From Phycisphaerae bacterium (GTDB lineage: Bacteria; Planctomycetota; Phycisphaerae; UBA1845; JAFGLZ01): DNA of 64,000 nt. The stretch lies in assembly GCA_016927755.1 (NCBI GenBank), contig JAFGLZ010000183.1, forward strand, positions 62,001 to 126,000, read 5' to 3'. Below the pieces are notes generated by a model. The model saw nothing but the letters and a program-made list of their open reading frames with translations, had not been told where the DNA came from and did not search any database. How positions within the stretch are numbered: position 1 is the first letter of the stretch; each line of letters begins with the position of its first letter. Positions 27,426 to 36,824 of the stretch are shown one piece after another. The position numbers and the translations under genes are program-made.

Positions 27426-28526
27426 ATGGCCACCCTCCCGATCTCACCACGGAATGCACGTTTTCATCGTTCCTCTTCGGCGGCCTCGACCCCGCTCCTC
27501 CTCATAGTCGCTCTCGCCGCGCACTGCCAAGCAGGAGTGCTCGATCGTGTCGGGGCGATCGGCGATAGCCTGACCGACGAGTCCTGGGAGATCGAAGGAT
27601 GGACACTGCCATGGGGGGCCACGCTCGAGCCCCCATACGAGAACTGGGTTGAGCAACTCATCTACGCGGGACGCGTCAGCTTCGGCCCCCTCATCGGCTG
27701 GGGATACGACTACAACTGCGCGGAGTACGGCGCGACCACTTACGACATGCCCCATCAAGCCGACCACGTGATTCAGAAACAGCCCACGTTGGTCTTCATG
27801 GGGGCCGGCGGAAACGACCTCATCTATCACTTCATCGATCACGCGCTCATGTTGTTCGGCCCCGCCGATGGGCAAGACCCCATCGTTATCGTACCCGGCA
27901 TGGTGAGCGATAGTCAGGAGGCCATCGAGACCATCTGGGGAACCGTCGGATCCCCAAACGGTCGCCAAATGATCATCGCCACCGCCCCGGAGATCATGGG
28001 AACCCCGGCCGCTACGACCCTGTCGGCGCTGATCCTCGAAGGCAGCGACGTCCTCTACCGCAACGCATGCCTGCAGTACAACACCGCCCTCAAGGCAATA
28101 GCCGCCGAACGTGCCATCCCCGTCATCGACATGGTGCCGTTCCTCGACGATCTCCTCGGACCGCCGGGCAGCCGGAATGACGCCTTCCTGATCGGCGGCG
28201 TCGAGATCGATCTCCGACAACCCCCGCCGCAGGGCGATCCGAACTTCGCGTTCCTCAGCGACGGATATCACCCCGGAACGGTGGTCCATGGACTCCTGGC
28301 AAACCTCTTCATCGAGGCGCTCAACCAGGGCTTCGGTGCCGATGTCCCCCTACTCAGCGATCAGGAAATCCTCGCCGCGGCGGACATCCCCAACCCCCTC
28401 CCGCCGGGCACCGAAACGTTCTATGACGTGAGCGCCTACATCATCGTCCCAGAGCCCTTCTCCGCAGCGCTCTTGGCTGTCGCCACGATTCTGCTGTGCC
28501 GACACCGCCGCTCCTCGCCTCGATAA
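27426..28526 (+). CDS. SGNH/GDSL-type hydrolase with PEP-CTERM tail
   Basis: A 366-aa secreted esterase-like protein. Signal peptide about residues 1-36 (ending HCQA). SGNH blocks are visible: I GAIGDSLTDE with nucleophile Ser, III GAGGNDLIYHF with oxyanion Asn, and V SDGYHPGTVVHG with the catalytic Asp and His. The C terminus IVPEPFSAALLAVATILL then CRHRR is a PEP-CTERM sorting signal, so the enzyme is likely displayed on the surface. Relatives remove acetyl or other acyl groups from polysaccharides, fitting the surrounding amylase and galactosidase genes. AGGA lies 7-10 bases before the ATG. Confidence 0.85.
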   Translation: MATLPISPRNARFHRSSSAASTPLLLIVALAAHCQAGVLDRVGAIGDSLTDESWEIEGWTLPWGATLEPPYENWVEQLIYAGRVSFGPLIGWGYDYNCAEYGATTYDMPHQADHVIQKQPTLVFMGAGGNDLIYHFIDHALMLFGPADGQDPIVIVPGMVSDSQEAIETIWGTVGSPNGRQMIIATAPEIMGTPAATTLSALILEGSDVLYRNACLQYNTALKAIAAERAIPVIDMVPFLDDLLGPPGSRNDAFLIGGVEIDLRQPPPQGDPNFAFLSDGYHPGTVVHGLLANLFIEALNQGFGADVPLLSDQEILAAADIPNPLPPGTETFYDVSAYIIVPEPFSAALLAVATILLCRHRRSSPR

Positions 28527-28646
28527 CCGCGCGAGCAAACGTCCTTCACGACCCGGCCACGCCCCTTCTGCTTCGCTGACTCGCCGGCATGCCTTGCGAA
28601 AGTAGTGCCGGCGCAGTCTCATGCATGCTGAGCCAGGAGCAGAATC

Positions 28647-31100
28647 ATGATCTCGAGACGCCCCCCGATGGTGGCAGCGATGCTCTGCGCTTCCTTGTCG
28701 GCCTCCGTCGTCCGCGCCGACGCGATCACCCTCAAGAAGGCCGACTCATACCAGCTAGACTACGACGCCAAGAGCGGATGCCTCGCCCTCCGGACCCCCG
28801 ATGGCCGACCCGTTCTGGAGGAACTCTCCTGTCGCGTCGAGATCCGCGTCGACAATCAAATCGTCACCCTCCGCCCAACGCCCCCCGCGCCGGACGTCGA
28901 GCCGACCCGAAGCGAGTTCGCCGACCCCCTCGGCAAAGGAACCTGCGTCAGCCTGCCGCCCTGGTCCGATCCGCGAGGCAGGGTCCGCGTCGTCACCACG
29001 ACCAGACTCTATGACGACCAGCCGTTCTTCGCCGTATCGTCCCGACTCGAGGTCACCGGCAGCGAGGGAATCCGGCTCGCCGAACTGACGCCCCTCGAAA
29101 CGACCGCCGGACTGAACCTCGACACCGACCCGCGCCACGTCTGGATCATCGAAAACGGCAACGGCCTGCTCCTCGACTTCTACGTGCGACGACTCCCCGC
29201 AAGCCGATCCGCCGACAGCAACGGAAACATCCTCTTCTACGCCCCGCGCACCGACCTCGGACTCGTCCTCGGCTTCCTCAAACACTCCGTCGGCAGAACC
29301 GGCTTCCGAACGCGAGCGGAGTCCGGAGACGCGCCCAAGGTCGGCCTCCTCAGTGCTCGCTGCGTCTACGACCCCCCCAAGCCGCTACAACCCGGCCAGC
29401 ACATCGAGAGCGAAGGCGGCGTCTATGTCGCCCTGACCCGTGGCCAGCCGCTCCAGGCCGCCGAACGCTGGGCCGAGTCCGTCGGAAAGATGTCCCACCG
29501 CACCCGCTTCCTCCACACCCCTCTCATCAAGGCGAACCTCTGGTCCTCACGCTACGACCAGCACATCGACGAGGAGTCCATGCACGCCGAAATGGAAGCC
29601 GCCGCGCGGAAGCTCATGCCCTACGGTATGAAGACCTTCCATATCGACGCGGGCTGGGAAAAGGCCTGGGGTGATTGGACCCCGAACAAATCCTTCCCCA
29701 GCGGAATGAAGCCCCTCGCCGACCAGGCCCGCGCCCTCGGCCTCAAACCCAGCATCTGGCTCGCCCCCTTCGCCGCCAATACCGAATCGGACCTCGCAAA
29801 GAAGCACGCGGACTGGTTCCTCCCAAAAGGCGCGCTCGCACAAGGCCTCCTCGGCCGCAACCAAGTTGCGCTCGACATAACCAGGCCGGAAGTCAAGACC
29901 TGGCTGGACAAGCTCTTCCGCCAATCCGCCGGCGAGTGGGGCTACGAGTGCTTCAAGCTCGACTTCCTATACTACTCCCTCGCCTGCGCGCCGTTCGCCG
30001 ACCCGACCATGACGAATCAGGAGGCCTATCGCAAAGCCCTCCACGTCATCCGCCACGCCATCGGCGATGACCGAATGCTATACCCCGTCTGCGTGCCCGT
30101 CGTCTCGAACGCGGGCTATGCCGACGTCATCCGCATCGGCCTCGACAACAAACCCATCTGGAACAAGGCCAGGGGCCCACATGACCAGGGCATCCGAACC
30201 TCCGTGCGCACCCTCGCCCGACGCTACTACCTCAACCGCCGACTGTGGATCAATCATCCCGACGTCCTCTTCACCGGCGACGAAAAGACGGCCCAGCGAT
30301 GGAAGACCAAGCCCATCACGCTCGATGAAGCCCGAGCCTGGTGTACGCTCGTCGGAATGGCCGGCGGCGTCATCTCGCTCGGAGACTCCATCGTAGACCT
30401 CGAAGGCCCCAGACTCGACACCGTCCGCCGCATCATCCCCTCGATCGACGCATCGGCCCGACCCCTCGACCTGTTCGAACACCGCCTCCCCGAGTTATGG
30501 AACATCAAGGTCAAACGCGACTTCGAAACCTGGAACGTGGTCGGCGCATTCCACTGGGGCGACAACGATCAGTGGGGCGAGCCAATGCCCGACGAGCCCC
30601 GGACCATCCACGTCGACTTCGCCAAGCTCGGCCTGGACCCAAGCCACGACTACGTCGTCCACGAGTTCTGGCAGGACCGCCACCTCGGGCTGCGGCGAGG
30701 GGGCCTCGACGTCACTCTCCAACCCCACAGTTGCCAGGTCTTCGCCGTTCGCCAAGCCCAGACGCATCCCCAACTCGTAAGCTGCAATCGGCACATCAGC
30801 CAGGCAGGCGCGGACGTCGCCTCGGTCGCCTGGAACGCCGAAACCCTAACCCTCGCCTCCACGCAGAAGCTCGTCGGCGGATGGCCGTACACCATCGCCG
30901 TTCGCGTCCCCGCAGGCTACTCACCCATCGAACCGGTCTCGCTGGCCACAGACAAGACAGACACCCCCGTCGAGCCAAAGCTCGCCCGAGTAAACGGCGA
31001 TCTGTGGCGTCTCGCGCTGGAATCTCCTCGAGACCACGCAAGCCTGACGTGGTCTATCCGATTCCGCCGTACGACAGCATCTGGTGAGCGTGGCGGCTGA
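28647..31100 (+). CDS. Alpha-galactosidase-like glycoside hydrolase (GH36/GH27 clan)
   Basis: An 817-aa exported enzyme: signal peptide about residues 1-25 (MISRRPPMVAAMLCASLSAS), an N-terminal beta-sandwich domain, a (beta/alpha)8 barrel from about residue 290 to 610 and a C-terminal beta domain. The barrel has FHIDAGWEKAWGDW (about 331-344), the substrate-facing strand GLKPSIWLAPF and the nucleophile motif CFKLDFLYY (Asp about 440), all GH-D clan hallmarks. Such enzymes release alpha-linked galactose or N-acetylgalactosamine. AGGAGC sits 7-12 bases upstream of the ATG. A terminator hairpin follows at 31119. The exact sugar preference cannot be read from sequence. Confidence 0.82.
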   Translation: MISRRPPMVAAMLCASLSASVVRADAITLKKADSYQLDYDAKSGCLALRTPDGRPVLEELSCRVEIRVDNQIVTLRPTPPAPDVEPTRSEFADPLGKGTCVSLPPWSDPRGRVRVVTTTRLYDDQPFFAVSSRLEVTGSEGIRLAELTPLETTAGLNLDTDPRHVWIIENGNGLLLDFYVRRLPASRSADSNGNILFYAPRTDLGLVLGFLKHSVGRTGFRTRAESGDAPKVGLLSARCVYDPPKPLQPGQHIESEGGVYVALTRGQPLQAAERWAESVGKMSHRTRFLHTPLIKANLWSSRYDQHIDEESMHAEMEAAARKLMPYGMKTFHIDAGWEKAWGDWTPNKSFPSGMKPLADQARALGLKPSIWLAPFAANTESDLAKKHADWFLPKGALAQGLLGRNQVALDITRPEVKTWLDKLFRQSAGEWGYECFKLDFLYYSLACAPFADPTMTNQEAYRKALHVIRHAIGDDRMLYPVCVPVVSNAGYADVIRIGLDNKPIWNKARGPHDQGIRTSVRTLARRYYLNRRLWINHPDVLFTGDEKTAQRWKTKPITLDEARAWCTLVGMAGGVISLGDSIVDLEGPRLDTVRRIIPSIDASARPLDLFEHRLPELWNIKVKRDFETWNVVGAFHWGDNDQWGEPMPDEPRTIHVDFAKLGLDPSHDYVVHEFWQDRHLGLRRGGLDVTLQPHSCQVFAVRQAQTHPQLVSCNRHISQAGADVASVAWNAETLTLASTQKLVGGWPYTIAVRVPAGYSPIEPVSLATDKTDTPVEPKLARVNGDLWRLALESPRDHASLTWSIRFRRTTASGERGG

Positions 31101-31118
31101 GAGCTATCATGTCGCCCT

Positions 31119-31140
31119 AACGCTTCCACCGGGAAGCGTT
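31119..31140 (+). terminator. Intrinsic terminator after the alpha-galactosidase-like gene
   Basis: A perfect 9-bp stem AACGCTTCC/GGAAGCGTT with tetraloop ACCG, followed by TCCCCCTTTC, lies 18 bp after the stop codon. Confidence 0.7.
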
Positions 31141-31162
31141 TCCCCCTTTCAGGAGATCCCCC

Positions 31163-32521
31163 ATGAACGGCATGGCGGCCTGCGCGTTCTCGGTTTCGCT
31201 CGTGTCGGCGAGCGTCGCAGCGGCTGAGGGCCATTCGAAGATTCGCGTCATACGTTCCGTCCACATCCGGCAGCCGGACATTCTGGAAGAGGCATGTGTC
31301 ATGTCGGTCGACTATGTCTCTGCGGACAAGAACACACTCATGGAGTCCGTCGGCTACGGTCGGCAGCGGGAGTACTACTTCAGATCGCGTGGCAAGAAAG
31401 ACCCGAGCAAGAACGCCGGTCTGCATGCCATCCGCATCAGCACGGACAACGGTCGGACGTGGAAACGGATCGAGGACTGGCCTGAATACCGCCCGCTCAA
31501 GGGCAATCGACGGCTCTGCATCCGCGAGCCGAACTGGCTCTGCAACCCGAAGACGGGGACACTGCTGCGCATTTACACGACCTGCGAGGACATCGAAGGC
31601 GTGCTGCCGTGGGATCGGCGATCGCCGGCGTCCAAGACGGGGCGGATCTACACGCAACTCTCTCGCGATGAGGGCAAGACGTGGGGCAAGCCGAAGCAGG
31701 TGATCGTCCCAGGGGCCGGGCGCGACGAGACGCATTGGGCGCCGGAAACCTGGTACGGCCAGAACAGCGGATACGTGGAGGGCGTCGAGCCTGTCTTCTT
31801 GAATGACGGGCGATTCCTGCTGCCCTTCTACGGAGACGTCTCGCCGAAGCGCGCCCGGCCCGACTACGGGAAGTACCGCAGCGCGTGTCTGATCGGGCGA
31901 TGGCGAGCCGACGACAGTGGCGTGGACTGGGAGATGACGGCCTATGCCTCGGTCTCGCGGGAGCACTCAAACTGCGGCGGCAACGAGCCGTCCGTGGCGG
32001 TCCTGCGGGACGGCAGGCTCCTGATGACGATGCGCGTCCGCGTCGACAAGAATGACGGCACGAAAACACCCAGCGGCCGGTGGTTCGTCACCAGCGAGGA
32101 CAACGGCAAGACCTGGTCGGCGCCTGGACTGCTCCGATACGAAGATGATCAGCAGGTGTACAATCCGGCGTGTCTGGCCCACGTGTTCCGTGCGAGTTAG
32201 AACGGCCGGCTCTACATCATCACGAACATCCTGGAAAAGCCCACGTACGGGTGCGATCCGCGAACGTCACTACACATCGCGGAAATCGACATGAAGACAC
32301 TCCGCGTCAAGAGGGAGACGGTCACCGTCGTCGAGTCTCGAAAGCCCGATCTCGGACAACCGCCCAACATCCGTTTCTCAAACTGGCGGCGCTATGAGGA
32401 TCGCCAGACCAAGAACGTCGTCCTGCTGATGACGGGTTGTCCCGGCGATGTCGGCCGGCACGAGACCTGCGGGGTGCCCCAGCACGGCTATCGGTATGAG
32501 ATCATCTTGCCGACGGAGTGA
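31163..32521 (+). pseudogene. Sialidase-like (BNR-repeat) exported protein interrupted by an in-frame TAG
   Basis: The ATG at 31163 has TCAGGAG upstream and starts a signal peptide (MNGMAACAFSVSLVSASVAAA). The product carries Asp-box type repeats (STDNGRTWKRI, SRDEGKTWGKP, SEDNGKTWSAP) of the six-bladed sialidase/BNR fold. After CLAHVFRAS a TAG (32198-32200) stops the frame, but the same frame continues without further stops for 107 codons (NGRLYIITNILEKP... to NVVLLMTGCPG... and ILPTE), which is the expected last blade. One base change would restore a 452-aa protein. The product as read ends at 345 aa. Base usage differs from neighbours: 31441-31500 has 18 C and 19 G, while 30001-30060 has 25 C and 12 G, suggesting a different origin. 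Confidence 0.75.
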
Positions 32522-32529
32522 CGAGGACT

Positions 32530-32652
32530 GATACCTTTACGATTGGCAGGTCTCTTTGTCGTCCGTACAATCGCGGATAGCAGATCGGGCTATAGCCATT
32601 CAGCCTTGATTCGTGCCACTGCGCAGTAGCCTTGCCGCGGCGGCGCTGTCCA
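32530..32652 (+). repeat. Promoter-plus-leader repeat, orphan copy
   Basis: Aligns without gaps at the promoter and start of transcript to 36654-36774. A hand alignment gives 16 of 19 identities over GATAC...TTGGCA and 28 of 35 over the transcribed part beginning at 32576. Within it is a promoter, TTGGCA (32543-32548), 17 bp, TACAAT (32566-32571). No gene follows on this strand: the next gene is the 3' end of a minus-strand gene. It is either a relic leader or encodes a small RNA. Confidence 0.65.
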
Positions 32653-32697
32653 GTAGTCATCGGAGAATCCGAGCCAACCTGTCCGTTCGAAGCGCCG

Positions 32698-35600
32698 CTA
32701 CCCCCGAATCCTCACCTGGCGCTGACGCAACCCGATCATACCCAGCATCGTCACCATCAGCGGCCCGAATCCGAGCGGCCCGCACCCTTGCCCGCACGGC
32801 AGGAACGGTCCAAGGTTCCAGGGCCACGGCGGCTCCTTGGTGACGCTCACCCTGATCACGTCTCGGTGGTTGCCCGGTGCCGAATCAAACGGCGACTCGA
32901 GCAGAACCGCGTGGATCTCGTGCTCCCCCGCTTCCGTGGGTGTCCAATCGACCCAAACCCGTGTGGACCCGTCGGCCATCACCCCCTGCACGATCTTGCC
33001 CGCGATCAGCGGCGCGCCGTCGTCGGGATCGCCGTCGAAGATCAGTACGTGCTGGTGATCCGTGCACGAGATGTCCGTGTAAACCGCCAAGCTGAGGCGA
33101 ACCGGCTGATTCAGCCAAGCCCGCACCGCCACGTCGCTGCCGTTGCCCCGCACCCCTTCCGACATCGTCCCCGCCGGCGTCAGCAACGCCAGGGATCCCT
33201 GCTCCAGAGACACGTCCGGCAGCTCTGTTACAGGCTTGCCCAACCCCGCGAGCTTGGCCGCCGAGACGCTCGCGGATGAATGGACCGTGATCTCGCCGTA
33301 GCCCTCGTTGTTCTGGCCGAGCATCTCCTTGCCGTCGGCGTCCTTCCACTCGTGAATCTCGTCGATCTTGTTGTCGGGATCGAGAACCACGTACACCAGA
33401 TAGTCCTGCGACCCGACGCCCGACGCCGGAGCCCACTGTGTCGTGTCCCAGATGATCGCCGCTTCCTGCATCGTCTGCGGCACAAGCTGCGCGATCGTCG
33501 TCCGCCCAATAGTCCGCCGGCTCGCGTTCTCGTCGGGTGACGTGGCGTCGTACGGGGCTGTCTGGAACAAGACGTCCAGCCCCGAGATCGACTTGCCCAC
33601 GCTGTAGTTGTACACCCGGACGCGAATCTCGACCTTCTGCCCCGCCACCGGCGCTTCGGAAAGCGGATTGAATCGCCCAGTCAGCGGATCGACGTGCTCG
33701 GCGTTGTTTGCGAAGAAGCCCCGCATCTTCTTGCGGTTCAGCCCCGGGTTGAGCTCCCACGAACTACCCCCGTCCGTCGTCCGGAACTTCGCCGGCAGAT
33801 TCAACGCCGCGTCCGGCCTGCCCCCGTACGTGCTCAGCCACCAGCTCTTGCCGAAATCGTGCCCCAGCGCGTCCACCGCGTGCGCCACCTTGATCGCCCC
33901 GTTGTCCGTGATGTACACCACCGGCGCGAAGAGATAGCCTCGCGTCAGGTCGCCCGACGTCAGATTCACCGTGATCCCCCTCGACGACGACGTCTGACTG
34001 TCGGAAACGCTGCTCCCGCCCCACGTGTTCGAGTTGTGGAAGTTCGCCGACACCTTCACCGACGTCTTCTCCTTGGCGAACTTCGCGTCGTATCCGACCT
34101 CACCCGACGCCGTCAGATCAACGCTCTCCGAAAGCTTGTTCGTATAGCTCCGGATGCTGCCCGCCCCCGATTGATCGCTGAAGCTCACCGGCGTTGCCTG
34201 CTCGCTCGTCCCTCCCCAGCTCAGCAGCGTCGCCGGCGCCAGCGGCATCGTCAGCACCGTGTTCGGATCGTCCCCCAGCGTAAAGCTCCCCAAGTCCGGC
34301 GGCGTGTACGTCCCCCCGGCCAGTTGTGGATAAGACAGGATGTTCCCGTTCTCGTGAACCGGCTGATACCACTCCATCGCCGAACCGCCGCCCCGGTACG
34401 AAACGACCGGCCCCGGGATGACAATCTCATAGTAGGCGTGAAGCGGCTGCCCCCCGTCGTTCGTCGCCTTCGAGCCGTACAGCGGATATCGCCAGATGTC
34501 GACGACCCTCACCGTCGCCACCACGTAGTCGTCCGAGTCGGTCCGGCCCGTATACTGGCTCGTCCTCGACTCGTAGTTCGTTTGACTGTTCTCTATCGAC
34601 TGATCGTAGTCGTAGGCCACCTTGGCCGAGACCGACCCCGACAGCTTGGCCTTCTCGATCCCCGCCGACTCCTCCACCTCCTCGCCGACCTTCACCTCCA
34701 AACTCCCGCCGATGTTCCAAGACGTCTTGTCCGTATGCTTCGTCGAGAGACTCTGGGACGAGCTGTCCGACATGCTCGCGTAGAAGTCCTTCTTCCGGCT
34801 CAGATTCACCACCTTCGCCTGACCGTCCGTGGGGTCGACCAGGTAGTCGATATGCTTCGGCGGCTCGTGGATGACGTAATCCGCCCTGTGCAGCTCCGAG
34901 ATCGTGAAGTGAAGAGGACCCCCGACCAATAGCGAGCTCCCGTCCGCATCGAAAGCCACGACGTTGCTCAACGTGATCCCCGATCGAGCCCCACTGGCCT
35001 CGTAGACATAGGGATGGTCCCACGGGCCGTGACGGAAGTCCTGGATAAAGACGTCCCCCGGCAGCGAACTCCGCATGCAGCTCGCTACGCTCGACGTCGG
35101 ATCACCTGTTCCCGCATGGTAGCTCCCAACCGCCGTCTGGAGACCGATGAGAGGCTTGTCGTCCTTGGTCCCCAGGTTCGCCACGACGTATCCCTTCTGC
35201 GTGATGCCGCTCAGATCGTTGCTGACGTCAAACCGGGTGGCCAGCGCCCAGAACAGTGCCGCACTGCCCTCCTCCCCCACGCATGCCTCCGTATAAGAAC
35301 AAGACAACTGCTTGCGACCCGTACCGAACCCCTGCGTCGGATTGAATTCGAATACCCCCGCCTCCAACGTGATCGGTCCCTTGCTGAGCAGCGCGTGCGC
35401 AACATAGATGCCGGCGGCCGGAGTGGCGACGAGATGCCCTCGAGGCTGGAGGCTCTCGGCCCCCGTCGACGCATCAGTGAAAACCTGAAAGACCTGAAGC
35501 GTCAGATTCCCCCCGTCGCCCCCCCACGCAATCGCGATGTCGTCCTTCTCGTCCCCATTGAGATCACCCGCCGTCACGTCTACGTACAACGAGTCCGGGG

Positions 35601-36486
35601 CCGCGCTCAAGATCGTCGTCGTATCAATCAACGACAACGTGGGTGGCGGCGCCGTATCCAAAGCCCGAGGCTGGGCATACTCGAACACGGACAGATAGAT
35701 GCCCCCACCGCTCTCCCGATAGACAACCGCGATGTCGAGTAGCCCGTTGCTGTTGAAATCGCCGATCGCCGCCCGAATCCTGACGGCCGGACCCACGTGT
35801 CGTACCCCCTCGTCCGAAACCAACAACTGCCCCTGGTAGTCCATCACGTCAACGCGAAGCGTCCCGCCCTCCGGACCGGCATAGGCCGTCGCGATCTCGA
35901 AGTGGTACACGCCGTCCACATCGCCCATCCCATCCAGATCCGCCGACACCACGTCGAACGGCATCACGAAGTATTCCGCGCACGCCTGCTTGTCCGCCGC
36001 CGGTAGGCTCACGGCGAAACAACGAAGTATCTTCGTCTTCGTGGTGAGATGTGAATCGAACAACCCCACCGTGCACTGCCCGCTACCGGCTTCCTCATCA
36101 CCGTAGGCCAGAAATGCCACCTGATCGTAGTTCGGATCCGTGAATCGACCGGCCGAAAGCCCGACCGCATAAGGCGCGCTCAGCGTCACGTCGCCGACAA
36201 TGTAAGGACCCGAGAAAGGCAGGTCCTTGTCGTCCGTCTCCGTGCAAACCTGAAAGACGAGTTGCCCCGAGGCCGAGTGCCCCGCTGCCAGAAGCTTGTG
36301 ATCAGGCAGCACGCTGCCTTGCGAAGCCCCAGTGCGAGGGTCCGTTGCCCCAGGACGGTTCGGGTCAGCATCGTCGGCCAGACACGCCCCGGCCATGAGC
36401 AAGACGACTGCTGCCGCCGCTCCCCGATCCCGGCAAGCCCAGAAACGTCCGAAGGTGAGTTCCCCAACGCGCTGCGAGCTAGCCAT
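32698..36486 (-). CDS. Very large surface protein with FG-GAP-like repeats, Ser/Thr-rich amphipathic beta regions and CARDB-like domains
   Basis: Start taken at the ATG of MASSQRVGEL (TGGAGA upstream) rather than the GTG at 36540, giving 1262 aa. Order: signal segment (about 15-40); a propeller-like part with acidic loops (DLDGMGDVDG, GDFNSNGLLDIAVVY, GDLNGDEKDDIAIAWGG) to about 350; two Ser/Thr-rich alternating beta stretches (about 570-650 and 785-860, for example SMSDSSSQSLSTKHTDKTSW and WGGSSVSDSQTSSSRGITV); CARDB-like beta-sandwiches (VEIRVRVYNYSVGKSISGLD near 960; TPTEAGEHEIHAV near 1200); and a Cys/Gly-rich C-terminal membrane segment CGQGCGPLGFGPLMVTML ending in basic residues, like a sorting signal. 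Alternating Ser/Thr strands resemble the membrane-inserting loops of aerolysin/ETX-type pore formers; this is only a resemblance. Function unknown. Confidence 0.75.
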   Translation of the reverse strand: MASSQRVGELTFGRFWACRDRGAAAAVVLLMAGACLADDADPNRPGATDPRTGASQGSVLPDHKLLAAGHSASGQLVFQVCTETDDKDLPFSGPYIVGDVTLSAPYAVGLSAGRFTDPNYDQVAFLAYGDEEAGSGQCTVGLFDSHLTTKTKILRCFAVSLPAADKQACAEYFVMPFDVVSADLDGMGDVDGVYHFEIATAYAGPEGGTLRVDVMDYQGQLLVSDEGVRHVGPAVRIRAAIGDFNSNGLLDIAVVYRESGGGIYLSVFEYAQPRALDTAPPPTLSLIDTTTILSAAPDSLYVDVTAGDLNGDEKDDIAIAWGGDGGNLTLQVFQVFTDASTGAESLQPRGHLVATPAAGIYVAHALLSKGPITLEAGVFEFNPTQGFGTGRKQLSCSYTEACVGEEGSAALFWALATRFDVSNDLSGITQKGYVVANLGTKDDKPLIGLQTAVGSYHAGTGDPTSSVASCMRSSLPGDVFIQDFRHGPWDHPYVYEASGARSGITLSNVVAFDADGSSLLVGGPLHFTISELHRADYVIHEPPKHIDYLVDPTDGQAKVVNLSRKKDFYASMSDSSSQSLSTKHTDKTSWNIGGSLEVKVGEEVEESAGIEKAKLSGSVSAKVAYDYDQSIENSQTNYESRTSQYTGRTDSDDYVVATVRVVDIWRYPLYGSKATNDGGQPLHAYYEIVIPGPVVSYRGGGSAMEWYQPVHENGNILSYPQLAGGTYTPPDLGSFTLGDDPNTVLTMPLAPATLLSWGGTSEQATPVSFSDQSGAGSIRSYTNKLSESVDLTASGEVGYDAKFAKEKTSVKVSANFHNSNTWGGSSVSDSQTSSSRGITVNLTSGDLTRGYLFAPVVYITDNGAIKVAHAVDALGHDFGKSWWLSTYGGRPDAALNLPAKFRTTDGGSSWELNPGLNRKKMRGFFANNAEHVDPLTGRFNPLSEAPVAGQKVEIRVRVYNYSVGKSISGLDVLFQTAPYDATSPDENASRRTIGRTTIAQLVPQTMQEAAIIWDTTQWAPASGVGSQDYLVYVVLDPDNKIDEIHEWKDADGKEMLGQNNEGYGEITVHSSASVSAAKLAGLGKPVTELPDVSLEQGSLALLTPAGTMSEGVRGNGSDVAVRAWLNQPVRLSLAVYTDISCTDHQHVLIFDGDPDDGAPLIAGKIVQGVMADGSTRVWVDWTPTEAGEHEIHAVLLESPFDSAPGNHRDVIRVSVTKEPPWPWNLGPFLPCGQGCGPLGFGPLMVTMLGMIGLRQRQVRIRG

Positions 36487-36653
36487 GCTAAACGTCTCCA
36501 GTCGCGCCGTCCTCGCCGGACGACCGTCATGTTTCCACACACGCCGCCGCTGCTCTGAGCAGAAGATGATCTCGTGAGCCAGACTCAGGGTCCATCGTCT
36601 AACTTAAAGCGGCCCTTGAAATCACACCTCCACAAAGATGGGGGATAGGGTCC

Positions 36654-36774
36654 GATACATTTGCGGTTGGCACCGCTGTTTTCCCTCCGTATAATCATGA
36701 ATAGCAGATCTGGTGGTAGCCGTTCAGCCTCGATCAGCATCGTTCTTCAATTGCCTTCCGCGCCGGCTCCGGCC
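36654..36774 (+). repeat. Promoter-plus-leader repeat, copy in front of the prepilin-type gene
   Basis: Diverged direct repeat of 32530-32652, about 4.1 kb away on the other side of the 1262-aa gene. The shared transcribed block includes TAGCAGATC, TAGCC and TTCAGCCT. Confidence 0.65.
36667..36695 (+). promoter_or_regulatory. Strong sigma70-like promoter of the prepilin-type gene
   Basis: TTGGCA (36667-36672), exactly 17 bp, then a consensus TATAAT (36690-36695). Transcription would start near 36702, leaving an approximately 120-nt leader before the ATG at 36825. The leader part is conserved in the orphan copy at 32530. Confidence 0.7.
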
Positions 36775-36824
36775 AAAGGTCTGCACAGGCCCCGGGGGAG
36801 AGACCGAACCCAGAGGGTCGCCTC

